Of a DNA stretch of 64,000 nt, positions 17,286 to 26,130 are shown one piece after another. The notes beneath the pieces were generated by a model, which worked only from the letters and a program-made list of their open reading frames with translations, was not told the origin of the DNA and searched no databases. Location of the stretch: contig JADKEA010000008.1 in the NCBI GenBank assembly GCA_016718275.1, forward strand, positions 62,001 through 126,000, in the 5' to 3' direction. The stretch is from Candidatus Villigracilis affinis (lineage in GTDB: Bacteria > Chloroflexota > Anaerolineae > Anaerolineales > Villigracilaceae). A program made the translations under genes and the position numbers. How positions within the stretch are numbered: position 1 is the stretch's first letter; every line of letters starts with the position of its first letter.

Positions 17286-17846
17286 ATGGAACGATCAACG
17301 ACCAATTTCCCCCACAGCCGACTAGTGATAATCGGCACCACGTCGTCGGGCAAATCCACGCTGGCAAAGGCTCTTGCAGAGAAAATCAGCGCAGAGACTA
17401 TTGACCTTGATTATCTGCACTGGGAACCCAACTGGGCGGAAGCGCCCGATGAAGTCTTCCGTGAGCGTGTTGAAAATGCGATTAGTGCCAGGGCATGGGT
17501 GGTGGCAGGGAATTATCACGTCGTGCGCGATATTGTCTGGGCGAAGGCGCAAGCCATCATCTGGCTGGATTATCCCTTTCATATCGTTTTCTGGCGATTG
17601 CTTACCCGCACAATTCGCCGTGTAGTGATGAAAGAAAAATTGTTTTCAGATAACGTGGAAGATTTCTGGACGCAGGCGAAAATCTGGTCGCAAGATTCGC
17701 TTTTCAATTGGCTGTTCAAAACCTACTGGCGCAGGAAACGCGAATACCCCGTTTTGTTCGTACAACCCCAAAATGCCCATCTAACGATCATCCATTTCAA
17801 ACATCCGCGGGAAGCCGAGCGCTGGCTGGCTTCCATTTCAAAGTAG
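17286..17846 (+). CDS. P-loop kinase, topology-modulation/FlaR-like
   Basis: 186 residues, 6 bases after tetR. Walker A GTTSSGKST at 17-25, then DLDYLHWEPNW (about 40-50), the pattern of the adenylate-kinase-like DNA topology modulation group. A basic lid-like segment follows (about 109-150). It probably phosphorylates a nucleotide or small molecule; the name topology modulation is historical and no real function is known. It may be co-transcribed with tetR. Confidence 0.75.
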   Translation: MERSTTNFPHSRLVIIGTTSSGKSTLAKALAEKISAETIDLDYLHWEPNWAEAPDEVFRERVENAISARAWVVAGNYHVVRDIVWAKAQAIIWLDYPFHIVFWRLLTRTIRRVVMKEKLFSDNVEDFWTQAKIWSQDSLFNWLFKTYWRRKREYPVLFVQPQNAHLTIIHFKHPREAERWLASISK

Positions 17847-17849
17847 ACG

Positions 17850-17872
17850 CTTCGACTTCGCTCAGGGCGAGG
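17850..17872. repeat. REP-like element
   Basis: CTTCGACTTCGCTCAGGGCG followed by AGG, directly behind the kinase stop. Related sequences occur at 46354-46375 (inside a gene) and within 53235-53286. Confidence 0.5.
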
Positions 17873-18361
17873 TTATTTTCTCAACCAATTGACCAATTGC
17901 CCCAGCCCGATCAATATCACGACCACCAGCAATGCACCCCACTCGATCGTAAATTTCACCCGCAGAATCATCGTGATCGAAGCAATCACCATACCGCCCA
18001 GCGCCAGCAAACTGATACGCGCCAAATGGCGGCGCTCCATTCCGCGCGCATTATCATCGGCGGCCACAAAGCGCATGCGCTCGCGGAAATCGGTCAGGTC
18101 CCAGGCGACGAGCGCGAAAATCGCACCAGAGAACATCCAGCCCGGGGTGAGTCCAAACCACAGGCCTGCAGCCGATAGAAAAACCGCAAGAGCCAGCCCA
18201 ACCGAAGAAACCCACTTCCAACCTATTCGCTGCGCCACCAGCCACGCCACACCAAACGCCAGGATCCAACGCCCGAAATCGTTCAAGCCCGCTTCGAAAA
18301 ACACCCAGGCCAGTGACCCTGCACTTAATATGATACTCGCTACAAGAACAAACCCCGTCAC
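17873..18361 (-). CDS. Small membrane protein of the first MoxR module
   Basis: 162 residues. The GTG at 18361 is chosen because it overlaps the DUF58 stop (GTGA) and follows AGGAGG. Four or five hydrophobic helices (about 1-80 and 110-160) are split by a charged loop (DFRERMRFVAADDNARGMERR). No family recognised. Translational coupling to the DUF58 gene indicates a role in the same membrane-associated complex. It is the last gene of the module. Confidence 0.7.
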   Translation of the reverse strand: MTGFVLVASIILSAGSLAWVFFEAGLNDFGRWILAFGVAWLVAQRIGWKWVSSVGLALAVFLSAAGLWFGLTPGWMFSGAIFALVAWDLTDFRERMRFVAADDNARGMERRHLARISLLALGGMVIASITMILRVKFTIEWGALLVVVILIGLGQLVNWLRK

Positions 18362-19638
18362 GACGACCTCCTGAAAACGGAACGATGAGGCCGCGTCAAA
18401 AACGGACCAATGGCCTGATCCAGCGGAATGGACACATCCCACCCGACGACTTGAATCCCCGCCCGTTCCAGGCGGCGCAACAGCAAATTACGCTCCATAC
18501 GAATGATGCGCTCGGCCAACTCCACTTTAGGCAGATCAGATAAAAGACCGCGCTCAAACCTCGCAGGGTCTGGACTGATAACCATCACTTGATATCCGCG
18601 GCCTCGCAATTGGATCAAAACATCGAGGTCATCGTTCACCAGGGAACTAACCAGCACGATCTGCGATTCGGGCGGAAACATATGTGGAGATAAATGTTGT
18701 AAACCTGAAAAGACGGAACTCACACCCACTTCTGCCCCAGCCAACGCGCGCATGATCCGCTCGCGTTGAATCTTTCCATATCCGGGCATGGTCCAGCCGA
18801 GATACGACCCATAGACCAGCAAGCCAACGCGGTTGCCCTGCGCAAGAAATGCATCCGCAAGGCCAGCAGCAGCGGCAACCGAATATTCAAACAACGACTG
18901 ATCCAAATGGAAGACGTTGGCACTGGCGCGCGCGTCCAATACAACGCCCACGTCGGCCACACGTTCCTGTTGATATTCATTCGAGAACAAACTACCGGGA
19001 TGCCGCGCGCTGGCACGCCAATTGATCGTACGCGGCGAATCGCCCGATTGATATTCGCGCACGCCAAAAAATTCCGTCCCGGTACCGCCGATGCGTCCGG
19101 GAATCGTCCCTGCATATACACGGGTCCGCAATGGATGAATGGCAACTGTTTTTAATTTTTTCACACCGGGAAAAATGATCAATTGCTGGCTGGCATGGAT
19201 GGTTTGCTCGCGGCGGATCAACCCAAGCGGCTCCGTAGCTGTGACGTGGATCTGGTCAAAGTTATAAAAGCCGCGCGAACCTGCGACAGTATATTTAAGG
19301 GTGCAGGAACTGTTCTTCGCGAGCCTCAGCAGGTGTCGGGGCGACCCGCTGCGCAACGTCAGGCGCGGAGAGATCTTGTCATCCAACAAAAGCTCCTCGA
19401 TATCCGCTCCGTTGTTGACGACCGTTAAAGTCACAACGACTTCTGCATCGGATGAAGCACGGTCGGAGGAAAGCGTTCGCCGTATTTGAATATTCAGATC
19501 TTCGGGCGCATTCCAAAACCCATATAGAAGAAAAAGCATGAAGGGAATCGCAAGCGCAATAAAACTGCCTTGCAAGGCGATCAAGCCCACAAGCAGCAAT
19601 CCGTAAACAAGCGCAGAAAGCAGAACGTAGCGATACAA
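18358..19638 (-). CDS. DUF58 domain protein, first MoxR module
   Basis: 426 residues. Two N-terminal transmembrane helices (about 5-45), then a beta-rich region, then the DUF58 core (REYQSGDSPRTINWRASARH, about 196-215) and a VWA-like segment. A TTG start at 19638 follows the moxR stop by one base; no better start exists. DUF58 proteins partner MoxR AAA+ ATPases and are thought to act in assembly or activation of metal-dependent or envelope complexes. A shorter paralogue lacking the membrane part is at 40469. Confidence 0.85.
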   Translation of the reverse strand: MYRYVLLSALVYGLLLVGLIALQGSFIALAIPFMLFLLYGFWNAPEDLNIQIRRTLSSDRASSDAEVVVTLTVVNNGADIEELLLDDKISPRLTLRSGSPRHLLRLAKNSSCTLKYTVAGSRGFYNFDQIHVTATEPLGLIRREQTIHASQQLIIFPGVKKLKTVAIHPLRTRVYAGTIPGRIGGTGTEFFGVREYQSGDSPRTINWRASARHPGSLFSNEYQQERVADVGVVLDARASANVFHLDQSLFEYSVAAAAGLADAFLAQGNRVGLLVYGSYLGWTMPGYGKIQRERIMRALAGAEVGVSSVFSGLQHLSPHMFPPESQIVLVSSLVNDDLDVLIQLRGRGYQVMVISPDPARFERGLLSDLPKVELAERIIRMERNLLLRRLERAGIQVVGWDVSIPLDQAIGPFLTRPHRSVFRRSS

Positions 19639-19639
19639 G

Positions 19640-20593
19640 TTATTTAATGACGGGCACGGGGGTATGGCTCAACACATCGCGAATGACATCGCCGTTGACC
19701 TGCTGCGACATCCAATATTCGGGTTGAAGCAACAAGCGATGACTCAACACAGGCACGGCAAAGCGTTTGATATCATCGGGCAAAATGAAATCACGGCCAG
19801 CCAGCACTGCGCTGGCGCGTGCCATCTTGAGAAAAGCCAGCGATCCGCGCGGGCTTGCGCCAACCGCAACACGACGGTCGGTACGCGTGGCATGCACCAG
19901 CGCAGAGATATATCCTTCGAGATCAGAATCCACATGCACCGATTCGAGCGCGGCACGCATTTCGAGAAGCTGCTTCGGCTTGATGACCTGCTTGAGCGCA
20001 AGTTCATCCTGTTTGCGTTCGCGGCGGCGTTTGAGAATTTCCCTTTCCTCCGCGAGATCAGGGTACCCCACCGTAAGCTTCAACATAAAACGATCCAACT
20101 GCGCTTCGGGCAGCGGGAAAGTACCTTCGTATTCAATTGGGTTTTGCGTGGCCAGCACAATGAACGGGTCGGGCAATTTCATACTCTCGCCTTCCATCGT
20201 CACCTGACCTTCCTGCATGGCTTCCAATAAAGCGGATTGTGTCTTGGGCGAGGCGCGATTAATTTCATCGGCAAGCAGGATGTTGGTAAAGACGGGTCCC
20301 TGACGTAACTCGAATTTGTTCTTGGTCCGATTGAAAATATAGCCACCGGTAATATCACCGGGCAAAAGATCGGGCGTAAATTGAATACGCTTGAAATCCA
20401 AACCAAGCGCAGACGCAAAACTGCGCGCGATCAGGGTTTTGCCAAGGCCGGGATAATCTTCGAGCAAAACATGCCCGCCCGCCAAAACGGAAGCCATGAT
20501 CATTTCAAGCAGACCGCGCTTGCCGACAATGGCCCGCTCCACTTCAGAAATTATTTGTTTACTAAGTTCAGATGCTTTTACGATTTCTGTCAC
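19640..20593 (-). CDS. MoxR-family AAA+ ATPase (module 1)
   Basis: 317 residues. Walker A YPGLGKT (47-53), Walker B LLADEINRA, sensor 1 region ATQNPIEYEG, and the MoxR signature GSLAFLKMARASA in the lid. The GTG start at 20593 lies 26 bases inside the end of the preceding gene, indicating translational coupling. MoxR ATPases act as chaperones with DUF58/VWA proteins. A second MoxR (39118) serves the other module. Confidence 0.93.
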   Translation of the reverse strand: MTEIVKASELSKQIISEVERAIVGKRGLLEMIMASVLAGGHVLLEDYPGLGKTLIARSFASALGLDFKRIQFTPDLLPGDITGGYIFNRTKNKFELRQGPVFTNILLADEINRASPKTQSALLEAMQEGQVTMEGESMKLPDPFIVLATQNPIEYEGTFPLPEAQLDRFMLKLTVGYPDLAEEREILKRRRERKQDELALKQVIKPKQLLEMRAALESVHVDSDLEGYISALVHATRTDRRVAVGASPRGSLAFLKMARASAVLAGRDFILPDDIKRFAVPVLSHRLLLQPEYWMSQQVNGDVIRDVLSHTPVPVIK

Positions 20594-21176
20594 GATTCAT
20601 CTCCATCTCGTTCTCAAGATAGTCAATTGCTTTTTGCGGGTCGAGATCCAGCGGCGTTGGGTTGGAATCACCCCACCAGTATGAATTCGGGTAATCAGCG
20701 AATGAGCCGTTCAGCCCGGTTTCCAGATAGGCATCCACTTCAACGGGTGGCTCCCAATCCCTGCCGCGAAGTCTTGAATATCCTTTGAATATGCGGCCTT
20801 CGCGCTGGTCGAGCATTTCGCGTGCCAGTCTGCCCAGGCGATTCGCGATCATCCACTTGTAATACACACCGCGTGTCGGTTTGTTAAGTAATATGGAAAG
20901 GCTTTCCACCGGCCCAACCGAAGTGTTCGGAATTTTCTTTTCAACTACAGGGAAGAAATTAATGATGGGAACCAATTTCAGGGATGAAATGAAAACCAAT
21001 ACAACCAGCAAGACCCACAAGATCAATTGCGGCACGGCATGATAATACAAACCAAACAGCCACCAAAGATAGGCCAGCGGAACAAAAACGGTCTGATAGA
21101 TCACGTCCTGCAGCATAAACGAAACGACAATTGCCGAAACGATCAACAGGACAAGCAGCCAGCGGCGATATTTCAC
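20568..21176 (-). CDS. Membrane protein of the first MoxR module
   Basis: 202 residues. The GTG at 21176 is chosen because it overlaps the upstream stop (TAGTG) and has GGAGAGG in front. Two or three transmembrane helices (about 7-27, 32-75) are followed by a soluble tail rich in Trp, Asp and Pro (GRDWEPPVEVDAYLETGL). No family recognised. Its overlaps with both neighbours fix it as part of the DUF4129-MoxR-DUF58 unit. Confidence 0.7.
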   Translation of the reverse strand: MKYRRWLLVLLIVSAIVVSFMLQDVIYQTVFVPLAYLWWLFGLYYHAVPQLILWVLLVVLVFISSLKLVPIINFFPVVEKKIPNTSVGPVESLSILLNKPTRGVYYKWMIANRLGRLAREMLDQREGRIFKGYSRLRGRDWEPPVEVDAYLETGLNGSFADYPNSYWWGDSNPTPLDLDPQKAIDYLENEMEMNRDRNRKSI

Positions 21177-22066
21177 TACGCAGCCTCTCCGCAATAGCGC
21201 AGGATGGATTTCAGGCAATCGGAGGCTTCATCGATCTCACGCGGACCTGAGACATGCCCACCATAGCGAACAGATTCAAACAAACCAGTCAAACGGGAGA
21301 TGGGTTCGCGCGGAATGCCTGCACCTTCAAGATATGAAGCAAACTCAGCCGGGGTCATGGCGTATTGGCGGTGCAAGCCGCGCTTCATCCCCACCACATT
21401 ACTCATGCGTACGTAACATTGAATAATAGTGTCGTTCGAATTTGAACCTGATGCGAGATCGTTCAGGGAAGCGCGTGCAATAGCCGCAATCTCCGCAAGC
21501 GGTTTTCTTTTTGAGATCAGTTCCTTTTGCCTTGCCCACCAGCGGCTGATAAGCCAAAACAAAAAAGCCATCAACGCGACAAATGCCATGGTCAACAAAA
21601 AGGATGTGGCAGAGGATACCTGCGGCGGCTCGAAGACGGGCGGAGGGATATCCTCCACCTGCCCGGAAGATTGCCCCATCTGACCAAATTGCAAAAGCCC
21701 GGCGAGGATATCCGGCTTGACCTTCAACAGGTAATAAACCATAATCACGGATGCAAGCAGCCGCAAGAGCATCAAAAAAAGTTTTTTACGTAATTCAGGG
21801 GAAAGAAACAAGGCAAGCAGTGAAAGAAAGAGAAAGATCGTCCCGAAAAAGACGAGTTGTTTCCACAGAGGTATCTCTCCCGAATCAACCAGTGCTTCCT
21901 TGAGACCGGAGAGGTCGATGCTAATGCGTTCACTCTCCGAACTGCCAATCGGCTGGGCAGGCAAAAAGTCAGCATTTTGCAACGCGCCAGCCAGTAAAAC
22001 CAACGAGATCAGCGCAAAAAATGCCAGGGCCATTCCCCAGCGTCTGTCTTCAAATCGCTTTTGCAT
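21176..22066 (-). CDS. DUF4129 domain membrane protein
   Basis: 296 residues. Three or four transmembrane helices (about 10-30, 68-90, 95-115, 155-178) are followed by a C-terminal DUF4129 domain: YVRMSNVVGMKRGLHR, then MTPAEFASYL, then LTGLFESVRYGG. DUF4129 is usually fused to or beside transglutaminase-like TgpA proteins in MoxR/DUF58 clusters; no transglutaminase is present here. First gene of the module and divergent from the DUF309 gene, with only 57 bases between the starts. Confidence 0.82.
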   Translation of the reverse strand: MQKRFEDRRWGMALAFFALISLVLLAGALQNADFLPAQPIGSSESERISIDLSGLKEALVDSGEIPLWKQLVFFGTIFLFLSLLALFLSPELRKKLFLMLLRLLASVIMVYYLLKVKPDILAGLLQFGQMGQSSGQVEDIPPPVFEPPQVSSATSFLLTMAFVALMAFLFWLISRWWARQKELISKRKPLAEIAAIARASLNDLASGSNSNDTIIQCYVRMSNVVGMKRGLHRQYAMTPAEFASYLEGAGIPREPISRLTGLFESVRYGGHVSGPREIDEASDCLKSILRYCGEAA

Positions 22067-22123
22067 TGTGGTTTAATTCTACCATCCGAAAGTCACACCC
22101 ACGACCATACTTCAGAACTGTTT

Positions 22124-22627
22124 ATGGAAAATTCCTGTTCAGCCCCGCTTCATCCTCAGGCCATCGATGGCCTGAGATTATTCAATCAAAGAAAGTACTT
22201 CGAAGCCCACGAAGCTTTGGAGGATGCCTGGCGTGACGAAACAGGACCCATCCGCGAGTTGTATCGCGGCATTCTTCAGGTCGCTGTGGCGTACCTGCAT
22301 ATCACCCGTGGAAATTACGACGGAGCGGTCAAGGTCCACGGGCGGAGTTTGAAATGGCTACAAGATTGGCCCGATGTTTGCCGGGGAATCGAAGTTGGAA
22401 AATTCAAAAGAGACGTTGAGGGTGTAATGAATATCGTTTTCACGCTGGGCAGGGATAAGATACAAGAGTTCAACCCGTCACTTTTTCACAAGATCGAGTG
22501 GAATGAGAAGAGAATTTGGATCTGTGACCGCTGTGGAACCGAGATGCATGAAAAGAACTGCAAGGTCAGCTGTCCCAACTGCGGAAATCGATTCGATTGC
22601 TCAGACCTGAACATCTATTTTGATTGA
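22124..22627 (+). CDS. DUF309 protein with C-terminal zinc ribbon
   Basis: 167 residues from ATG 22124. The DUF309 core is clear: FNQRKYFEAHEALEDAW, then ELYRGILQVAVAYLHITRGN. The C-terminus adds a separate zinc-ribbon (CDRCG about 25 residues before the end of a CPNCG pair), which DUF309 proteins generally lack. The HEALE motif suggests an enzyme or metal-binding site, but no activity is known. It stands alone between two minus-strand operons. Confidence 0.85.
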   Translation: MENSCSAPLHPQAIDGLRLFNQRKYFEAHEALEDAWRDETGPIRELYRGILQVAVAYLHITRGNYDGAVKVHGRSLKWLQDWPDVCRGIEVGKFKRDVEGVMNIVFTLGRDKIQEFNPSLFHKIEWNEKRIWICDRCGTEMHEKNCKVSCPNCGNRFDCSDLNIYFD

Positions 22628-22680
22628 CCTTCCCCATCTACTACTACAAAACCCATGGAGGAAAGAACAGGTGAAACGAC

Positions 22681-23043
22681 TTACTTTACACGGCTAAGTC
22701 GTTCGGCGAGGTCACGCAACTGTATGGGGCTGATCGGCTTCAACAGGACAATATCGGCCTTATCCTGTAATTCCTTAGCCTGATGAGTGCTCGCCGTCGC
22801 CAAAATGACCTTCACGGAATCGAAACGGGCGTTGGCGCGGATCGCTTCCAGTATTTCAGCTCCGGAAGCACCGGGCAGGTTGATATCCAGGACAACCAGG
22901 TCAGGGACAATTTCGGTGAGTCGTTCGAGTGCCTGAGTGCCATCTGAAATGGTCTCAACTTCGAAGGACTCGAACAGGGTAAGCGTGAATATCTGATTGA
23001 GTTGCGGGTCGTCTTCAACGACAAGGGCGAGGGGTTTGGGCAT
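22681..23043 (-). CDS. Single-domain response regulator
   Basis: 120 residues, receiver domain only: acidic pair in VVEDDPQ, phospho-acceptor Asp in VVLDINLPG (about 52), Lys in LLKPIS (about 102). No output domain, so it acts through protein contacts or phosphotransfer. It lies 4 bases after another receiver and behind the large sensor kinase, so it probably takes phosphate from that kinase. Confidence 0.9.
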   Translation of the reverse strand: MPKPLALVVEDDPQLNQIFTLTLFESFEVETISDGTQALERLTEIVPDLVVLDINLPGASGAEILEAIRANARFDSVKVILATASTHQAKELQDKADIVLLKPISPIQLRDLAERLSRVK

Positions 23044-23047
23044 ACGA

Positions 23048-23404
23048 TTATCCTTTCACTGATTCGGCAAGCTTCAAAAGGCTTGCAACACTGACGGGTT
23101 TGATGAGAACATGTTCGGCTCTTCCAGTAAAGGTCTTGGCCATGTACAAGTCGGCGGTAACGATGGCGACAACCGTGTTCGAATAACGAGCGCGGATCAC
23201 TTCGAGGATGTCGCCGCCAAATGCAAAGGGGAGATGAAGGTCGAGGATGACAAGAGCAGGTTCGGCCAGGTCCAGAAACGAGCGGTATTTGTCGCCATTC
23301 GTATCGAGGTCGACATCAAATCCAGCGTGCTGCAGTGCGGTTTGAAATATCACTCCGAGCTTGGGATCATCTTCAATGACAATGGCATAGGGTTGGTTTG
23401 GCAT
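23048..23404 (-). CDS. Single-domain response regulator
   Basis: 118 residues, receiver domain only: IEDDPK at the N-terminus, Asp in VILDLHLPF (about 54), Lys in LIKPVS (about 102). It begins 5 bases after the kinase stop, so the kinase and both receivers form one operon. Sequence similarity to its neighbour is moderate, so this is an old rather than recent duplication. Confidence 0.9.
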   Translation of the reverse strand: MPNQPYAIVIEDDPKLGVIFQTALQHAGFDVDLDTNGDKYRSFLDLAEPALVILDLHLPFAFGGDILEVIRARYSNTVVAIVTADLYMAKTFTGRAEHVLIKPVSVASLLKLAESVKG

Positions 23405-23409
23405 GGCGA

Positions 23410-26130
23410 TTATTCTCCAGGGGCGTTGATCAACGGCAGGGTAATCGTAAAAACGCTGCCCCTGCCCAATTCACTTTGTAGGGATATCTGGCCGCCCATC
23501 AATTCGACCAATTGCTTGACGATGGCAAGCCCCAAACCTGAGCCGCGATTTTCGCGGGTGATGGCGTTGCTCACTTGACGGAAAGGTTCAAAAATGTTTT
23601 CCTGTTCATCCAAAGGAATGCCCACGCCGGTATCGCGGACTTCCACCGTCCAGAAGGCTGGAACGGGCGCCGAAATACGAACACTGACTTCACCTTCATT
23701 CGTGAATTTGATCGCATTCCCAGCGAGGTTGATGATGACCTGTTGCAATCTTTTTTCATCGGCATACAATTCACCGGGCAGGTCTGTGGAAATCTCTGTA
23801 TGGAATGCCAATCCTTTTTTGCCTGCCAAAACTGACATGGTCGTATCGATCTTTTCCAGCAGGGTTAAAGGATTGAAATATGTATTGTGCAGGCTGAGTG
23901 ATTTTGATTCGATCTGCGCCTGATCGAGCAAATCGTTGACTGTGTTCGTCAGGAAGTGTGTGCTTTCAACAATATTGTGGAGTGCCGTTTGCTGGGCTGG
24001 ATTCAACGGACCAAATGCTTCATACTGAAGCAATTCGGTGTACCCAAGAATTCCACCCAGTGGGGTGCGAAGCTCATGACTGACTCTTGATACAAGTTGA
24101 CTCTTGAAACGGCTGGCTTCCAAAGCTTGATCACGTGATAGCGCGAGAGCTTCCTGCGCCTGCTTAAGCTGCGTGATGTTGCGGGCCACAGCCTGGAAAC
24201 CGATGACTTGGTCGCCGTCCATGATGAGTTGCACATTTTGACCGACCCACACAACCTCCCCATCCATGGTCACCGCGGGAAATTCATAATAGGTACTCTG
24301 TGTCTTACTGAGATATTGATGATCGTAGACCCGCTTCAATTTATTTCGGAATTCAGGCGTGGTCAGGTCAAGATAATTTTTTCCAACCACATCGCGTTCA
24401 TTGGTAAAGCCCATCAATTTCAATGCAGACGGGTTGGCATAGGTGAAATTCCCGTTCATATCGGCACGATAAATGATATCGCTGGCGTTTTCCACGATCT
24501 GACGGAAACGCACTTCGCTTTCCAGGAGCAATATCTCGGCTTGTTTGCGCCGCAAAAGACCGGCAATCGCATCCGCTGCTGAACGCAGGAAGACCAGGTC
24601 ATCATCCGCTTTTTGATACCCATGCGGAAGATAAAGCACAATAACACCCAATGTACTTTCACCCTGCACAATGGGAATGTTGTAATGTCCATGTTCTTCA
24701 ATGCCGTCATAGCGAATTTCGTGACGATCATCCAGGCAATCGGAAAACTGAATCTCGCGGCTCAAGGCGGCACGTCCGCACAGGCATTGTCCCAATGCAA
24801 CTTTGGAACACAGGACTTGTAAATGAGGGGAGAGATTGCGATGGACACGCAGATCCAACAGGTTGGTTTGATCGTTGAATAAGAAGATTCCGCCCTTGGG
24901 CGAGATCGTCAACCAGTCGATAGAGAGAATTTCATTCAAAATCGCGTCGAGAACTTCATCCATGGATCGATCCTCGAGGCTGATCTTTAACAAGGAATTG
25001 ATCACCTGCTGTTGTTGATGTGATCTTTGGAGGGATGTCTGCGCACGCTCGCGTTCAGCGATCTCCTGCACAGCCGAGTCATACAAGTTCACATTGTCCA
25101 ACACCAGCGCAACGAGGCGGGCAAACAAGATGCCCGTCTGTGTTTGTTCGGGGGTAAATGGATACTCTGCCTGATTACGCCCGAGAGCCAAAATACCCAG
25201 ACAACGGTCTCCTGCAATAACAGGGAAGTCAGCTACTGCATGCAATGAAAATTCATTGTAGGTTTCACGACGGCCAGGCCAGGCGGAATAATCATCAAGC
25301 AGGACAGGCTGGAGCGTGTCAAACGCCTTCCAGGAAAGGATCGCTTGTTGACGATTGACGCGCTCGCCAAGAATTTCAAGATGATTATCAGTGGCAGCCC
25401 GCACCAGCAGGTCGTCACCATCCAGAAGCATCAATTCGCTAAATGGGGCATCCAGGAGGGCGGCGGAATGATTGACGATTGTCTTCAACAGGTCGCCCAA
25501 ATTACGTCGGTCTAAAAGGTCCAGGGTGACTTGATGCAAAATGGAAAGATAATCATTCTGCTTTTGCAGTTGTTCCTGCAACACCTTTTGCTCGGTGACA
25601 TCCTGTTTAATCTCAATGAAATTAGTAATCTCGCCATCACGGCTTTGCACCGGGGCGATCGAAGCAGACTCCCAAAACACAGACCCATCCTTGCGATGAT
25701 TGCGGAATTCTCCCTGCCATATGTGGCCTTCATTAACAGTAAGCCACCATTCATCCTGAGTGAAATCGGTGGGCGTCTCAACTCCCTGCATCAATGCGGC
25801 CGGGGATTTTCCAATGGCCTCTTCCGGAGTGTAGCCGGTCACTTCCGTAAATTTCGGATTGACATATTCGATCACGCCAGTACGGTCCATGATGATGATG
25901 GTGTTACCACTTTGTTCCACCGCCCTTGAAAGCTTCCGCAACTGACTCTCAACCTCGCGGCGGGAAGTAATATCCTCTTTGATGGCAACGTAATTGACCA
26001 CCTGGTTATCCTGATCGAGCACAGGCGCAATCGTGGCGGATTCCCAATAATAGTGTGCCATCCTTGCGTTTATTATGGAACACGCCATCCCAAATGTGTC
26101 CGGAGCTGATCGTGCCCCACATCTTTTCAT
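23410..26130 (-). CDS. Large sensor histidine kinase, C-terminal part (frameshifted)
   Basis: Second part of a gene split by a frameshift near 26053; homology starts at about 26052 with YYWESATIAPV, the second half of a PAS domain. Domains in order: end of PAS, a complete PAS (EQSGNTIIIMDRTG, about 60-170), GAF (about 195-350), GAF (about 385-530), PAS (about 545-665), HisKA with His in RVSHELRTPLGG, and HATPase with GVGIP and GSGLGLAI. It is an intracellular multi-sensor kinase core feeding the two receivers downstream. Removing one base at 26053 would join it to the part at 26006-28174. Confidence 0.85.
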   Translation of the reverse strand: MKRCGARSAPDTFGMACSIINARMAHYYWESATIAPVLDQDNQVVNYVAIKEDITSRREVESQLRKLSRAVEQSGNTIIIMDRTGVIEYVNPKFTEVTGYTPEEAIGKSPAALMQGVETPTDFTQDEWWLTVNEGHIWQGEFRNHRKDGSVFWESASIAPVQSRDGEITNFIEIKQDVTEQKVLQEQLQKQNDYLSILHQVTLDLLDRRNLGDLLKTIVNHSAALLDAPFSELMLLDGDDLLVRAATDNHLEILGERVNRQQAILSWKAFDTLQPVLLDDYSAWPGRRETYNEFSLHAVADFPVIAGDRCLGILALGRNQAEYPFTPEQTQTGILFARLVALVLDNVNLYDSAVQEIAERERAQTSLQRSHQQQQVINSLLKISLEDRSMDEVLDAILNEILSIDWLTISPKGGIFLFNDQTNLLDLRVHRNLSPHLQVLCSKVALGQCLCGRAALSREIQFSDCLDDRHEIRYDGIEEHGHYNIPIVQGESTLGVIVLYLPHGYQKADDDLVFLRSAADAIAGLLRRKQAEILLLESEVRFRQIVENASDIIYRADMNGNFTYANPSALKLMGFTNERDVVGKNYLDLTTPEFRNKLKRVYDHQYLSKTQSTYYEFPAVTMDGEVVWVGQNVQLIMDGDQVIGFQAVARNITQLKQAQEALALSRDQALEASRFKSQLVSRVSHELRTPLGGILGYTELLQYEAFGPLNPAQQTALHNIVESTHFLTNTVNDLLDQAQIESKSLSLHNTYFNPLTLLEKIDTTMSVLAGKKGLAFHTEISTDLPGELYADEKRLQQVIINLAGNAIKFTNEGEVSVRISAPVPAFWTVEVRDTGVGIPLDEQENIFEPFRQVSNAITRENRGSGLGLAIVKQLVELMGGQISLQSELGRGSVFTITLPLINAPGE

